The notes under the pieces are model-generated. The model did not search any database, had not been told where the DNA came from, and saw nothing but the letters and a program-made list of their open reading frames with translations. A program made the position numbers and the translations under genes. From the NCBI GenBank assembly GCA_030770535.1, contig JASVEC010000003.1:930001-994000 (forward strand): a stretch of DNA of 64,000 nucleotides. The letters run 5' to 3'. Shown here in pieces: positions 54,743 through 64,000 of this stretch (position 1 is its first letter; each line of letters starts with the position of its first letter). The DNA is from Batkoa obscura (Eukaryota; Entomophthoromycota; Entomophthoromycetes; Entomophthorales; Batkoaceae).

Positions 54743-56354
54743 TTAAACCAAGTATTTGATACAAAATATATTGTTCTTCCTCTTCTTTATAATTGAATGC
54801 TTTTAAAATATTAGAAATGAAAAGGTATTATAACACGAATTGCTTTTATTATCCTTCTTTTAGATAAAATAAATTATAATTGAATTGAATACTCTTAAAT
54901 TTAAAAAAAGAAATAAAAAGGAAAACTTAATTAAAGGAAATCAAATAAATCAAATAAAATTACTTTATTGTTTCATGAATACTAAAGCAGAAGAATACTA
55001 CGATAATGAATAATACCTTTTTTATTTTTTATCTTTTTCCTATACCTATTACCGCCCAATTTTTTAATTTTTTAATTCTTACTCAAGTTTTTTCTATCCA
55101 ACTTTAGATTGAGTAGAATAAAATTTTAACATATTTTTCTCAAACGTTTCAAGTGAAAATCGAAATTTATCACCTAAAAACAGAAATAAAAAAGTGAAGT
55201 TAAAATGGGTTAAGCTTGTAATTGTTTATTTTATAATATTGAAAAATATATTTTTTAATAAACATAAAACTTAACGACTATAGTATCAGTAAAATTTGCA
55301 ACATCAAAATTGGTAAAAGCTGTTTTTATTTTCAAAAATATTTCTAACTAAACTTAAAATCGGAAAGTTTTATCAAAGCAAAACTATATTTTGATAAAGG
55401 GTGTTTGGTGTTTATTTTTGGTTTTGAACACTTATTTTTTTCAATAACTTGATTGCTATTAAAAACCTATTAACTTTTATAATATAACCAACTTTAATTT
55501 TAAGCTATTTATAAGTTATAATTAAAAAATACTAAATAAATCATAATAAAAATTTAAAGTTAAAGTTTGTCATATTGTACAAACCATTTATTAAAAAATT
55601 GAAGAGTTTCTTTCTTCTAAATGTATTATTGTAGCATTTTATACTTTTGAAAAAGTCGTTAAGCTCTCAAGGGGTTTATTGACAAAATAAAAGCGCTTGA
55701 GAAATTACATGGGCGGGATAAGACCTATGGGATAAGAGCTTTTCTCACTTTTCTCACTTTTCTTTTAGCTAAATGTACTTTAGCTTGCCTGAAGTTGCTA
55801 GCCCAGGTAGTCTTATATTTAATAGGTAGAAAAAGCATTGATATCTTTGTAATTTCTTTTGACAACAAGAGTTTCATGTACACCTAGTATACATGGTATA
55901 AAACTATAATTCTTTTGTCAATCAAACTTTTAATATCAATTGTTTTTTTAAATTTCATGCTACACAAAAGACAAATAAAAATGTTGAAATAAAAACAGCA
56001 TCCTCTCTCTAAAAAGGTGTTTGAGATACTTTCATTTTCAATTAGTATTGATAAAGGCGAGTGGTAAGATACTCCCTCTCCTCAGCCAAGGTTCGGGTTT
56101 GAACCTTGATCTGGCAAAAAAAGAATGAATTGCTCGTCAAAGAAGTGCTGTCTGCATTATCTGTTAAAGTAGTGAGAAGTCTGTATAGCCTGTCAAAGTG
56201 TTCCCATATCTTCTAAACCTCCAAACTTTCTTCAAATATTCTATATATCGATGTTCTTCAAATTCTCAAACTGTCTTAAATAAACCAAACCGTCCAATGT
56301 GGATGTGTAATCAAAAAAAATCAATATTAATAAAAATACTATATAACGAATCGG
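54743..56354. other. Gene-free region upstream of the RhoGEF gene
   Basis: 1.6 kb without a supported gene. At about 56,045-56,115 there is a tRNA-like string (GGCGAGTGGTAAGA, then GGTTCGGGTTTGAACC) that could be a pol III promoter relic. Confidence 0.45.
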
Positions 56355-56441
56355 AAATAATAAATAATAAATAATAAATAATAAATAATAAATAATAAAT
56401 AATAAATAATAAATAATAAATAATAAATAATAAATAATAAA
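56355..56441. repeat. Heptanucleotide tandem repeat (AAATAAT)n
   Basis: About twelve perfect units of a 7-bp period. It runs directly into the left end of the MITE at 56440. Confidence 0.9.
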
Positions 56442-56546
56442 TGGGGATAACTTTTTTGGTTTCATTACTTTTTCCATTTTTTGAGCGTTACTTGAGCGGA
56501 AAGATTGTTAGTAAAATTCTTAAATACAAAAATATATCCCCGTATA
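56440..56546 (+). mobile_element. GGGGTGT MITE, full length, beside a heptanucleotide repeat
   Basis: From AAATGGGGATAACTTTTTTG through GAGCGTTACTTGAGCGG to ATATATCCCCGTATA. It is the rightmost copy in the window. Confidence 0.9.
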
Positions 56547-57287
56547 CTTAATTTAACATGCTTGGAAAATTCGTTTTTCGAAAAGTTTAAGGTAAGATAC
56601 TTTATAATATATTGAATATAATATTTAGTGTTTACTAATATAACTTAACAAGTAGCTCAAGACTTAAGGTTTATTATGTATAAAGGTTAACGATTTTCAA
56701 TATCAATTAAATTTCTGCAAAAATGAAAAAATTTACATAGGTCATTAGAAATACAGTTCAAGAAGGTACTGAAATACTAGAACACTTACCGAAAAAGGAA
56801 GCAGTTGTATTGCACTCCCTACCTCATTCACCTTCTATTTCCTATCTTGTAGCACAATGGTACATTCACCTTCCACCCATAAATAAGAACTTTAGAGTTT
56901 ATTGATTCTTTCAAGGTTTTTAAAAAAATGTATAAATTTATACCTCATTAAGTTTTTTTTATTTTACTTGTATAGTTTAAGACAAAAGAATCAATATCAT
57001 TAGCATATATATAACTGCTATACTCTAACTTCTAAAAATAAAAAACTATTGTTATAATAATATATTTTTCTTGCATACTAGTAGTGCTTTATCATTCTTG
57101 GTCTTTAAATCTAATATTGTATTAATACATATAAATTTAAAATGTTGGAACATATTCTTGTTACAATTTTATACTATAACCCCTTTTTTGATATTAAAAA
57201 ACATTTCTATAACTAATTATAACAAAACAAAATTGTAAAAAAATTATAAACATAGGAAATAAAAACTATTTCATTTAGAATAAACAC
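56547..57287. other. Gene-free stretch downstream of PRE1
   Basis: No gene is supported. The 3' UTR of the minus-strand proteasome gene lies at its right edge. Confidence 0.45.
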
Positions 57288-57934
57288 TTAGCTTGAAAGG
57301 GGAATTTCAATTTCTCTTATTCCGTTAGCATCTGCTACATCAAATTTGAAGTTGCTAAAGTTAATAATAAATCTGGTCTTTAGTTCTAAAAGACATTTCT
57401 TGATTACTTCTTTAGCCTCCTCTAATTCCATATCTGGTTTATAATAGCGATCCAATAATGACATTAAATAAAAAGCTCCATAACCATGAGAAGCGAACTT
57501 TACTGATTCACTACTTGCTAAATAATCTAACCAATAAAGTTTTGGCCCATCTTTTTTACTCCAGCCTGAAATTAAACTATTTACCTGGTAAGGATTCTTT
57601 ATATCATAGATTAAAAATAAATAATAAATTATATAAAATTAATTACTCTAGAACGTAAAGATTCAGCTAACTGACGACGAGTAAAAGAAGCGACTTGGGG
57701 GGTAGTAAGATCTTCGCCATTATTAGTAAAATGAAAAAGTTGGACATTCTTTTGAATAAATTCGGCAAATTGAACGGTGTCTCCGGATTCTCCAGTAAAG
57801 TAAATGGCATTATGTTTATTAAGGGTACGTGATTTTGGTTCAGTTGATTTTAATACAGTAATAGATCTAATTACTGTAGTGTCTCCACCACATATAGTGA
57901 AATCTTTTCCAACAAGGCCTACAACTACTTCCAT
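57288..57934 (-). CDS. PRE1: 20S proteasome subunit beta-4 (PSMB2/Pre1)
   Basis: Two exons (57647-57934 and 57288-57596; 50-bp intron), 198 residues, exactly the yeast Pre1 length. It is a non-catalytic beta subunit of the proteasome core. It begins directly with the mature fold (MEVVVGLVGKDFTICGGDTT), lacks a propeptide and a catalytic N-terminal Thr, and has the family blocks FTGESGDTVQFAEFIQKNVQ, TRRQLAESLRSRNPYQVNSL and SHGYGAFYLMSLLDRYYKP. The intron falls between SLRSR and NPYQVN. It is transcribed away from the EF-hand gene across a 167-bp shared upstream region. I looked for the yeast Rpn4 site (GGTGGCAAA) there and did not find it. Confidence 0.96.
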
Positions 57935-58101
57935 TATAATTGAATTGAATAAAGTTATTTTTTTTGCTTGGTTTGTGCTTTTTTCTAATTTCTAAGATGA
58001 CGTTTCTAATTTGCAAATAATTGTAGCAAATCAATTGCTTTTTTGCAAATGCTAAAAATCAATTTTGTATTAAAAAATTATAGTCTAAGTTTATATAAAA
58101 G
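57935..58101. promoter_or_regulatory. Compact bidirectional promoter, PRE1 / EF-hand gene
   Basis: Only 167 bp separate the two start codons. A TTTATATAAA string at 58089-58098 lies right before the EF-hand ATG, and a GATGACGTTT string (CRE-like core TGACGT) lies near 57994-58003. Binding is not shown; these are candidates only. Confidence 0.5.
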
Positions 58102-58449
58102 ATGAGCGAATTGAAGTATGAGATATTAGATGAAGAAGGGTATTTAAAAGAAAGTATAGCCGATTTAATAGAAGAGGTCTTTGGAAATTTTGATGTAGAT
58201 AAAGATGGAGTATTGAATAGCGAAGAACTCCAAGCATTTTCTACCAAATTAAACGGTAAACCATTTAGTAAAGAAGAGTTAAAGGAGATTGAAGAGTATT
58301 TCGATATTGATGATAATGGTTTCATTACTAAAGCTGGATTCCATCAAATGTTTGATTTACAATCTTCAGCTGAACCTGAAGAAACTATTAAGGATTTAGA
58401 AACGTTAGGTTATGACTTGGAGAAATATTTGAAAAAACAATTACAATAA
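58102..58449 (+). CDS. Small EF-hand calcium-binding protein
   Basis: Single exon, 115 residues, acidic and helical, no signal or membrane segment, so probably cytosolic. The first EF loop, DVDKDGVLNSEE (31-42), is canonical, with acids at positions 1, 3, 5 and 12. The second, DIDDNGFITKAG (68-79), has good positions 1, 3, 5 and the central Gly but Gly instead of Glu at position 12, so calcium binding there should be weak. The C-terminus (EETIKDLETLGYDLEKYLKK) is a further amphipathic helix. Pairs of EF hands like this occur in calmodulin-like and other regulatory proteins; a specific orthologue is not evident. Confidence 0.9.
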   Translation: MSELKYEILDEEGYLKESIADLIEEVFGNFDVDKDGVLNSEELQAFSTKLNGKPFSKEELKEIEEYFDIDDNGFITKAGFHQMFDLQSSAEPEETIKDLETLGYDLEKYLKKQLQ

Positions 58450-58670
58450 AAATTATACATACAACAGTAAAGCTATTTTAAAAGCTATTTATATTATAAC
58501 ACTGTTAATATTAGTTTGCTTTTAAAATTGATGTATTTTATATTTAATGTTTTTTAGAATTAATTTCAATTTTATTAAATAGCTAAAGCAGAACTTAAAG
58601 GATATAAATCAAACGAAAAAAGATACAAGGTTGAAAAGAAAACGAAGGAATAGAAAGATGTGAGGGTGAA
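58450..58670. other. Convergent spacer
   Basis: 3' ends of the EF-hand gene and of the repeat-containing gene at 58671 meet here. Nothing else is seen. Confidence 0.4.
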
Positions 58671-59640
58671 TTAAGAATAAAATAATAAAAAGAGCAAGAA
58701 TAAAAAAGAACAAAAGATAAATGGAAGACATAGCCAAGGAATAATAATATTATTATCACTATCTTCATCAATATTATTGTTGCCATTGATATTGATATTG
58801 TCATTGGTGTTATTGGCATCAATAGTGTCTTGCTTTTTAATTATCCTATTTTTTGAATTTCTTACAAATTGGTCAATTAAGATCTTATTACCAATGTAGT
58901 TTGATACTCTTAAACTGAGTTTTCTATTATAAGTATCAATGATATGGTTTATATCTTCTAAAATATCTTTTTTGCTATTAATTTTAGTTGCAATAGTGTC
59001 AATTTTACTTACAGTAGGTTTGTTTTTTCGAAGAGTCTTTTTGCTTTATGTTTACTAGTTATGCGTCTATTTTTTGGTTTTTTAGATACCGTTGATTGTT
59101 GTTCGTTATTAGTGGAATTAGTAGCTAAGGTTTCAATAGCACTACTACAATTCGAAATTGAGAGTTTTGGTTTATGATGAGAATTTTTGGATGATGTTGG
59201 CTGTTGACGATTTCTGGTAGAGGCTATAACCAAAGTTTCAGATATTTTGTTTGTATCTGAGGTAGATAGCTTTGGTTTATAAGGTAAATTTTCCCATGTT
59301 GCTTTTTGGCCATTTTTAATGGAATTAATGACTAAGGTTTTATTATTGTTACTGGAATTTGTAGTTGGGGCTTTTGGTTTGTGAAGTGAATTTTTATATA
59401 CTACTGATTTTTGACTATTTCCGGTGGGTTGGTAGTTAAGGTTCCTGTAGAGTTGATAGGCAAGATTCCAGTGGTATTATTTGTACCTTCAAAAGCTGAA
59501 GGGCTATTAAATAAATGATTAAAGTTCGGGATTAAAGGGGGTTGGTTTGTGATTATAGAGTTTGGAGGAGGAAACAATTCAACAGAACTGCTTTTGAAAG
59601 TGGAATTAGAGTAAAGCATATCAAAAGTACTCTGTTGATT
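58671..59640 (-). pseudogene. Tandem-repeat membrane protein gene with two frame changes
   Basis: The minus strand codes, in three successive frames, for an Asn/Ser/Thr/Lys-rich protein. It contains about three diverged 36-38-residue repeats with the core 'HKPK' or 'YKPK' followed by TLVINS/TLATNS and a Gln-rich end (for example NSLHKPKAPTTNSSNNNKTL; NLPYKPKLSTSDTNKISETL; SHHKPKLSISNCSSAIETL). After the repeats a helical part (KKDILEDINHIIDTYNRKLS) and a final transmembrane helix (WLCLPFIFCSFLFLLFLLF) end at TAA 58671. The frame must shift once near 59,430 and once in the A6 run near 59,037 for the repeats and tail to be read in order. It is either a pseudogene or two sequencing errors; one extra A in that run would restore the second join. 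The 5' end is unclear; protein-like sequence reaches about 59,690. Confidence 0.6.
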
Positions 59641-60073
59641 TATGGCGTTGAAGTTGATGTTCTTCTTGTAAATCTGACTACTCGGTTTGGAAGTCTGTAT
59701 GGATCATACAACTTTTCAAATCCTCTGCTATTTAGACAAGAAGTACTTTGGCATATCAAGTATTCAAGTACAAAAAGATAGATATTGATTATGAAATGGT
59801 GACGATTATATAATGAATTTTATGCGTTCTTATTGGTTGACTTCTAACTACGCACAATTCTGTAATAGCAAATATTGTAAAAGTGACAAAAATGTTGAAT
59901 TAGACACTTGTCATTTTTAGTTTATTTTGCATAAAGTTAGACAACCTAATTACTAATAAGTTAGTTAAATACAGGATCCTAGATCTTTATCTCAATAAGT
60001 ATTTTTTATTGTCATGATAGTTTTTAATGCAACATTATTCAGTTCTGACACTAATATACAATAAATTGTATAT
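59641..60073. other. Spacer upstream of the repeat gene and the STI1 pseudogene
   Basis: May hold the missing 5' exon of the repeat gene. No clear feature. Confidence 0.35.
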
Positions 60074-61530
60074 ATGAAGGATACCCGTATTATAGATATT
60101 GTCTCGTTTAATGGATATAGAAAGTATGATGGGTGGTGGAGGTACCAACATCCATTTATGCCATCATCAGTAGCTGGTCAAGCAGGTGAAGCACCTAGCC
60201 CGTCTGCTCCAAAAGAAGGACTAAAAAAGCAACCAGAACCAGAACTGATAGTTAAGGAAGATGAATAATTAACTGAAAAAGATATTGAAAAGAATGAAGC
60301 CCTTGAAGAAAAGGATCTTGGATCTCAAGCTTATAAAAACGTAATTTTGGACAAGCTTTGACTTATTTTAATAACGCTTTTGCACTTGACAATACTAATA
60401 TTACTATCTTTACTAAAAAAGCTGGCAAGTTTGCTATATCAGCTAAAAAAAATCAGATTAATATGATTTTGTAGCTGTTTTATTTGAAATGGGAGAATAC
60501 AATGAATGTTTAAAGTACGTGAAGGGGCAGTTGGAAGTGGACGTGAACATTGTGCCGACTTTAAACTGATAGCAAAGTAGGTATAAATTCAATTCTAAGC
60601 TTATTTATTTAACTTTTATTAGGGTTTTTGGTTGTATTGATAATGTTTATGTAAAAAGAATGATTTAGATAAGGCTATCAAATAACTCAATAAGTCTCTT
60701 ACTGAATACTGTACTGCTGGTATTCTTACCAACTTAAAGAAGAAAATATAATTAATAATTTAATGATGTTGAATTAACATACAATTCCTTGGGCCGAAAA
60801 AGCTAATTGCTTAAAGAAAAGGAAGCTTATCGTAACCTAGAGTTAACTAATCAAACAAGAGAAAAAGAAAAAGAATGCTTCAAAAAGAGTGACTTTGTAG
60901 AAGCTGTTAAACATTATACTGAAGCCATTAAGAGAAATGAAAAGGACCCAAGATGCTGCTCTAATCGTACAGCTTGTTATACTAAATTGATGGCTTTCCA
61001 TGAAGCTATAAAAGATTGTGGTACTTGTATTGGATTAGATTCAACTTTTGGTAACTAGCTTTATTTTGCTTATATTACAAATAATAATACTAACACAAAT
61101 TTTTAGTCAAAGTCTATTTACATGAAGCTACAGTTGAATTTTCAGATAAAGATTATGGCAAATGTATTGAAATTTGTGAAGAAGCAGAACAGCGTGGTAT
61201 TGATGGAAAGTATACTAATGAAATTGGACAGATTTATAAATCTAAGTAAGCTTTAACTTCATTACCATCTGAACGAGTAACTGAAGAAGAAGGTCAAAAA
61301 GCATTAAAGAGAGCTGCTGAAGATTCAGAAGTTCAACACAATATTCGAGATCCTGTTGTGCAACAAATTTTACAAATACAATCTAATTTTGCTGCCATTC
61401 AAGTGTAAGTTTTTTATATTGTTATTTTATTGATGCTGTATTTATTTTTATATTTAGGCATATGAAGAACCCTACTGTTGCTACCAATATTTGCAAATTA
61501 ATTAGGTTTGGTATTATCAGAATGGGTTAA
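60074..61530 (+). pseudogene. STI1/HOP co-chaperone pseudogene, unprocessed
   Basis: Pieces of the Hsp70-Hsp90 organising protein appear in the right order but with many stops and shifts: a linker (SAPKEGLKKQPEPELIVKED), a first TPR start (EKDLGSQAYKN), a middle TPR relic, then the best-kept TPR2B (TREKEKECFKKSDFVEAVKH; YTEAIKRNEKDPRCCSNRTA; CYTKLMAFHEAIKDCGTCIG), and the end of the protein (ALKRAAEDSEVQHNIRDPVV then ILQIQSNFAAIQV and MKNPTVATNICKLI). An intron survives near 61,050-61,107 (GTAACTAGC to ATTTTTAG), so this is a gene duplicate rather than a retrocopy. The N-terminal TPR1 domain is absent. The functional STI1 should lie elsewhere. Confidence 0.82.
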
Positions 61531-62293
61531 ATTAAATTGAAATGTTTTTTTAAATTATATAAGAATATAGTTTAATTTCACTAATCAAAATTAAAAATTA
61601 AAAAATTGATTTCATCTTAATCATTTGATTATTGTTTTAATACATAAAACTAAATTAAATTGATGTAATTGCTTTATTTAAGATAAAGTTTAAGTTTTGA
61701 AGTGGCTTGGAGAAAAGTTTATACTAGCATTACTAATATAGATGTTACTCTTTCTTATATTAATTATCCTTATTGATTATACTAGAAATCACTTCTAAAC
61801 ACCTGAATATATCCTTTATGGACGTAATGGCATTATCTTAATCTTAACATAATACAAATATAATAAAATTAAATAATTCAATATAAAACTCATAAAAAAT
61901 TCGATAAATAAAATAAACAAAAATCATAAAAAAACATCAAAAACTTTTTATTAATTATAAAAAACTAAAACCTAAATTGAAAAATATAAAAATACAAAAA
62001 ATAATTAAAAAATAAAGTAAAATAAATAAAAATAGTTAGCTAAATAAATAAAAATCATTAGTTTTGGGCTGTGAGATCATCATCATTATTTCTTTACAAA
62101 TCCGACATCATAACCTGGACACATGGGCTACGGTTCAAATTGAGATTTAAAATTTATTAAAATAAAAGTGCACAAGAGTTGGCATAAACAATAGAGTTAT
62201 AGAAAAGTAATTGTGTTTATAAAAGTAGTTGAAATCATAGAACTCTACTAATAAAATTGCCTTAATAATACTTGAAATTTTGGATCTTTAAAT
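61531..62293. other. Gene-free AT-rich stretch
   Basis: A/T-rich sequence with AAATAAATA-type runs between the pseudogene and the zinc-finger gene. Nothing else is seen. Confidence 0.5.
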
Positions 62294-63822
62294 TTATAAT
62301 CCAAAATCAACATCCAAATCATCTAAATCTAAATCCCCTAAATCTTGGTCATGGTCCAAATCAAAATCAAGTTGATCAACTTCAAATTCTAAATCTAACC
62401 CATCAATAATTGCATTCTCATCAGCTGACTTAGCATCCCCATTCACATCCTTACTCTTCTTTATTGTATGCTCTTTGACTGGTGAAAGACTTCTTTCTCT
62501 CTTTTCATTCTTTACGGAACTAACTGGCAATATAACAGGTTCATTTTCTTTTTTATTATCTTTTGTATTTACATCGCTAACTCCATTACCTGATTGATTA
62601 TTTTTATTATCTTCATTTATTTTTGGTGGCGAAACAGAGCCAGCGGAATTGGAGGCATTAAACCCTTCTTTGTTACTTTCTTTAGCTTGTCTTTGGCGTT
62701 TTTCTTTTAAAATCTCCTCAAGAGACTTTACCTTAATATCCTTAAATTGTTCTTCGGAAGCTTTCTTAGTATTAGAAGGAGGAGAGGACTTGACCTTGTC
62801 CATAGCACGAGAATTTGCTTTATTTTCTTTGTTTTTGTTGTTATTATTTTCTTTATTATTAAGATTGGATAAACGATCATTTATAGAACGTGGTTGATTT
62901 GTTTTTTTATTTGTTTCTTTGGTATTACCATTTTGTTGTTGTTGATTATTCTGTTGATTAGACTTATTTTTAAAGTTGTTCTTGTTTTGATGTTGACCAT
63001 GACCGCCATTGGCAGCTGGTTGCATATTATTTTTAGGCACAAAGCTTAAAGTGCCATTGGAATGAGCGACATTGTTACCGTGTTTTGGTAACCCGTTTTG
63101 ACTAGACATAAAGCTAAGACCCCCGTTTTGTCTTGGTGATATCTTTTGTTGGTTATTATTGACCGAATGGCCATTGTTCTTCGAATTAGATAACCCAGGC
63201 TTGGGTACAAAAGGTCTTGCATATGGGTTGGGTAACCCTGAAAAGTTACTTTTAGCCTCACCTTGATTATCAACAGAACCAGAATCGGATCCATGAGGTG
63301 GTGATACAACTTGTGTATTAATAGCTTGAGTAGCTACTGGACGAACACTTGGTTTTGGAATGACATTTGGTATAACTTTTTATTGTATAAGCATAGGTCT
63401 AAATATATTTTAATAAATGCACTCACTTGTTTTTGGCATGGAATGTTTAAATGGACAAGTCGGTTTTAAACAGCCACCGTTGAGTTCCCAATAACATTGA
63501 ATTTCTGCTTTAGAAGCTTGAGCTACCTACAACATAAAATAAGTATTGTAGCAGATAATAGATAGATAAAAACATACTGGTTGATTAGGAACATGAAAAG
63601 TAGAATGTAATTTATCGCAATTATCAGTTTTGCAAATCTTAGTGGTAGACCAGTCAGGGCAAAGCACTTTATTGGTTTTACATACTTCATTGTGTCGAAA
63701 ACTACACATTGCACCCTTTAACACAAAGATAAGATATTAATTAAAGAATAAATTAAGCGAATTACTTTGGTACAACCATCAGCAAGGAAAAAATAACAAT
63801 CTTGTCTTGAATCTATAGTCAT
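62294..63822 (-). CDS. CCCH zinc-finger protein of the ZC3H11A type
   Basis: Four exons: 63766-63822, 63578-63715, 63427-63526, 62294-63375; introns 50, 51 and 51 bp; 458 residues. Three N-terminal CCCH fingers: CYFFLADGC-TKGAMC-SFRH (9-27), then CPDWSTTKIC-KTDNC-DKLH, then CYWELNGGC-LKPTC-PFKH, spaced as in ZC3H11A, a nuclear mRNA-binding protein linked to mRNA export. The DCYFF and CYWE starts are typical of that family. The rest is low complexity: Pro/Asn/Ser-rich, a Gln/Asn/Lys stretch (about 220-265), a Lys/Glu helix (FKDIKVKSLEEILKEKRQRQ), and an acidic tail of Asp-Leu repeats (DQDLGDLDLDDLDVDFGL). It is probably an RNA-binding nuclear protein. The start is fixed by the first finger being in exon 1. 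Confidence 0.9.
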
Positions 63823-64000
63823 TGTTGTTTTTTAAAAAGGTTCTGGATGAATATTCTTGTTAAAAATTTGAAAAAAGGTCCTAAGATGTTAAATTTTATG
63901 ATTGCAACTTTTATTATTTTGACTCAGCACTTTAAACCAATTAAAATACCGACCTTGTAATTTATTGATTCAGTCGATTTATTTCATTGGTTGATCTTAT
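63823..64000. other. Upstream region of the zinc-finger gene
   Basis: 178 bp to the window edge. It includes a poly(T)/poly(A)-rich leader; no other gene can be judged. Confidence 0.35.

Overview
The window looks like nuclear DNA of a very AT-rich fungus, probably an early-diverging lineage (Entomophthoromycotina or a similar zoopagomycete is my best guess, not proven). The reasons are a trifunctional FolB-HPPK-DHPS folate protein (a fungal arrangement), a two-exon mitofusin/Fzo1, very short introns (about 42-63 bp, GTAA/GTAT donors, TAG/AAG acceptors), GPI-type surface proteins, and intergenic DNA that is almost only A and T. I rebuilt all multi-exon models by eye from splice sites and frame continuity.

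Layout. About 1-27,000 is a gene-poor, transposon-rich block. It holds one small secreted protein gene (5378-5848), one tRNA-Pro (8099-8170) and, at its right edge, a Met-rich GPI-type surface protein (27261-27707). The rest is AT-rich DNA carrying a roughly 105-bp MITE (here 'GGGGTGT MITE'; about 40 copies and pieces in the window, 32 of them left of 26.4 kb), degraded copies of a larger DNA transposon ('TE-A') with related terminal inverted repeats and a broken DDE-like transposase, and three copies of a solo-LTR-like repeat. From about 29.7 kb genes take over: a six-exon GPI-type surface protein with no long ORF, an Stf2/HABP4-like small protein, FOL1, a choline kinase, a MITE/TE-A island with a tRNA-Phe (37.6-40 kb), mitofusin, a SANT/Myb-like protein, LSG1 (12 exons), a kynurenine-type aminotransferase (8 exons), an orphan secreted/membrane protein, a DH-PH RhoGEF (9 exons), proteasome beta-4 (PRE1) divergent from an EF-hand protein, a frameshifted tandem-repeat membrane protein, an STI1 pseudogene and a CCCH zinc-finger protein of ZC3H11A type.

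How it fits together. The host genes are unrelated housekeeping genes: folate synthesis, phospholipid synthesis, mitochondrial fusion, 60S ribosome export, proteasome, Rho signalling, tryptophan catabolism and mRNA handling. The main system here is the transposon community. MITE ends match TE-A ends (GGGGGTGT, a short spacer, then GGTTTCA), MITEs are nested in TE-A copies at sites where other TE-A copies are empty, MITEs sit at many TE-A deletion breakpoints, and one unit (23951-24682) is a transposase fragment bounded by MITE arms, as if moved like a Pack-MITE. Two blocks (825 bp direct, about 0.6 kb inverted) look identical between copies more than 11 kb apart, so some of this activity is recent.
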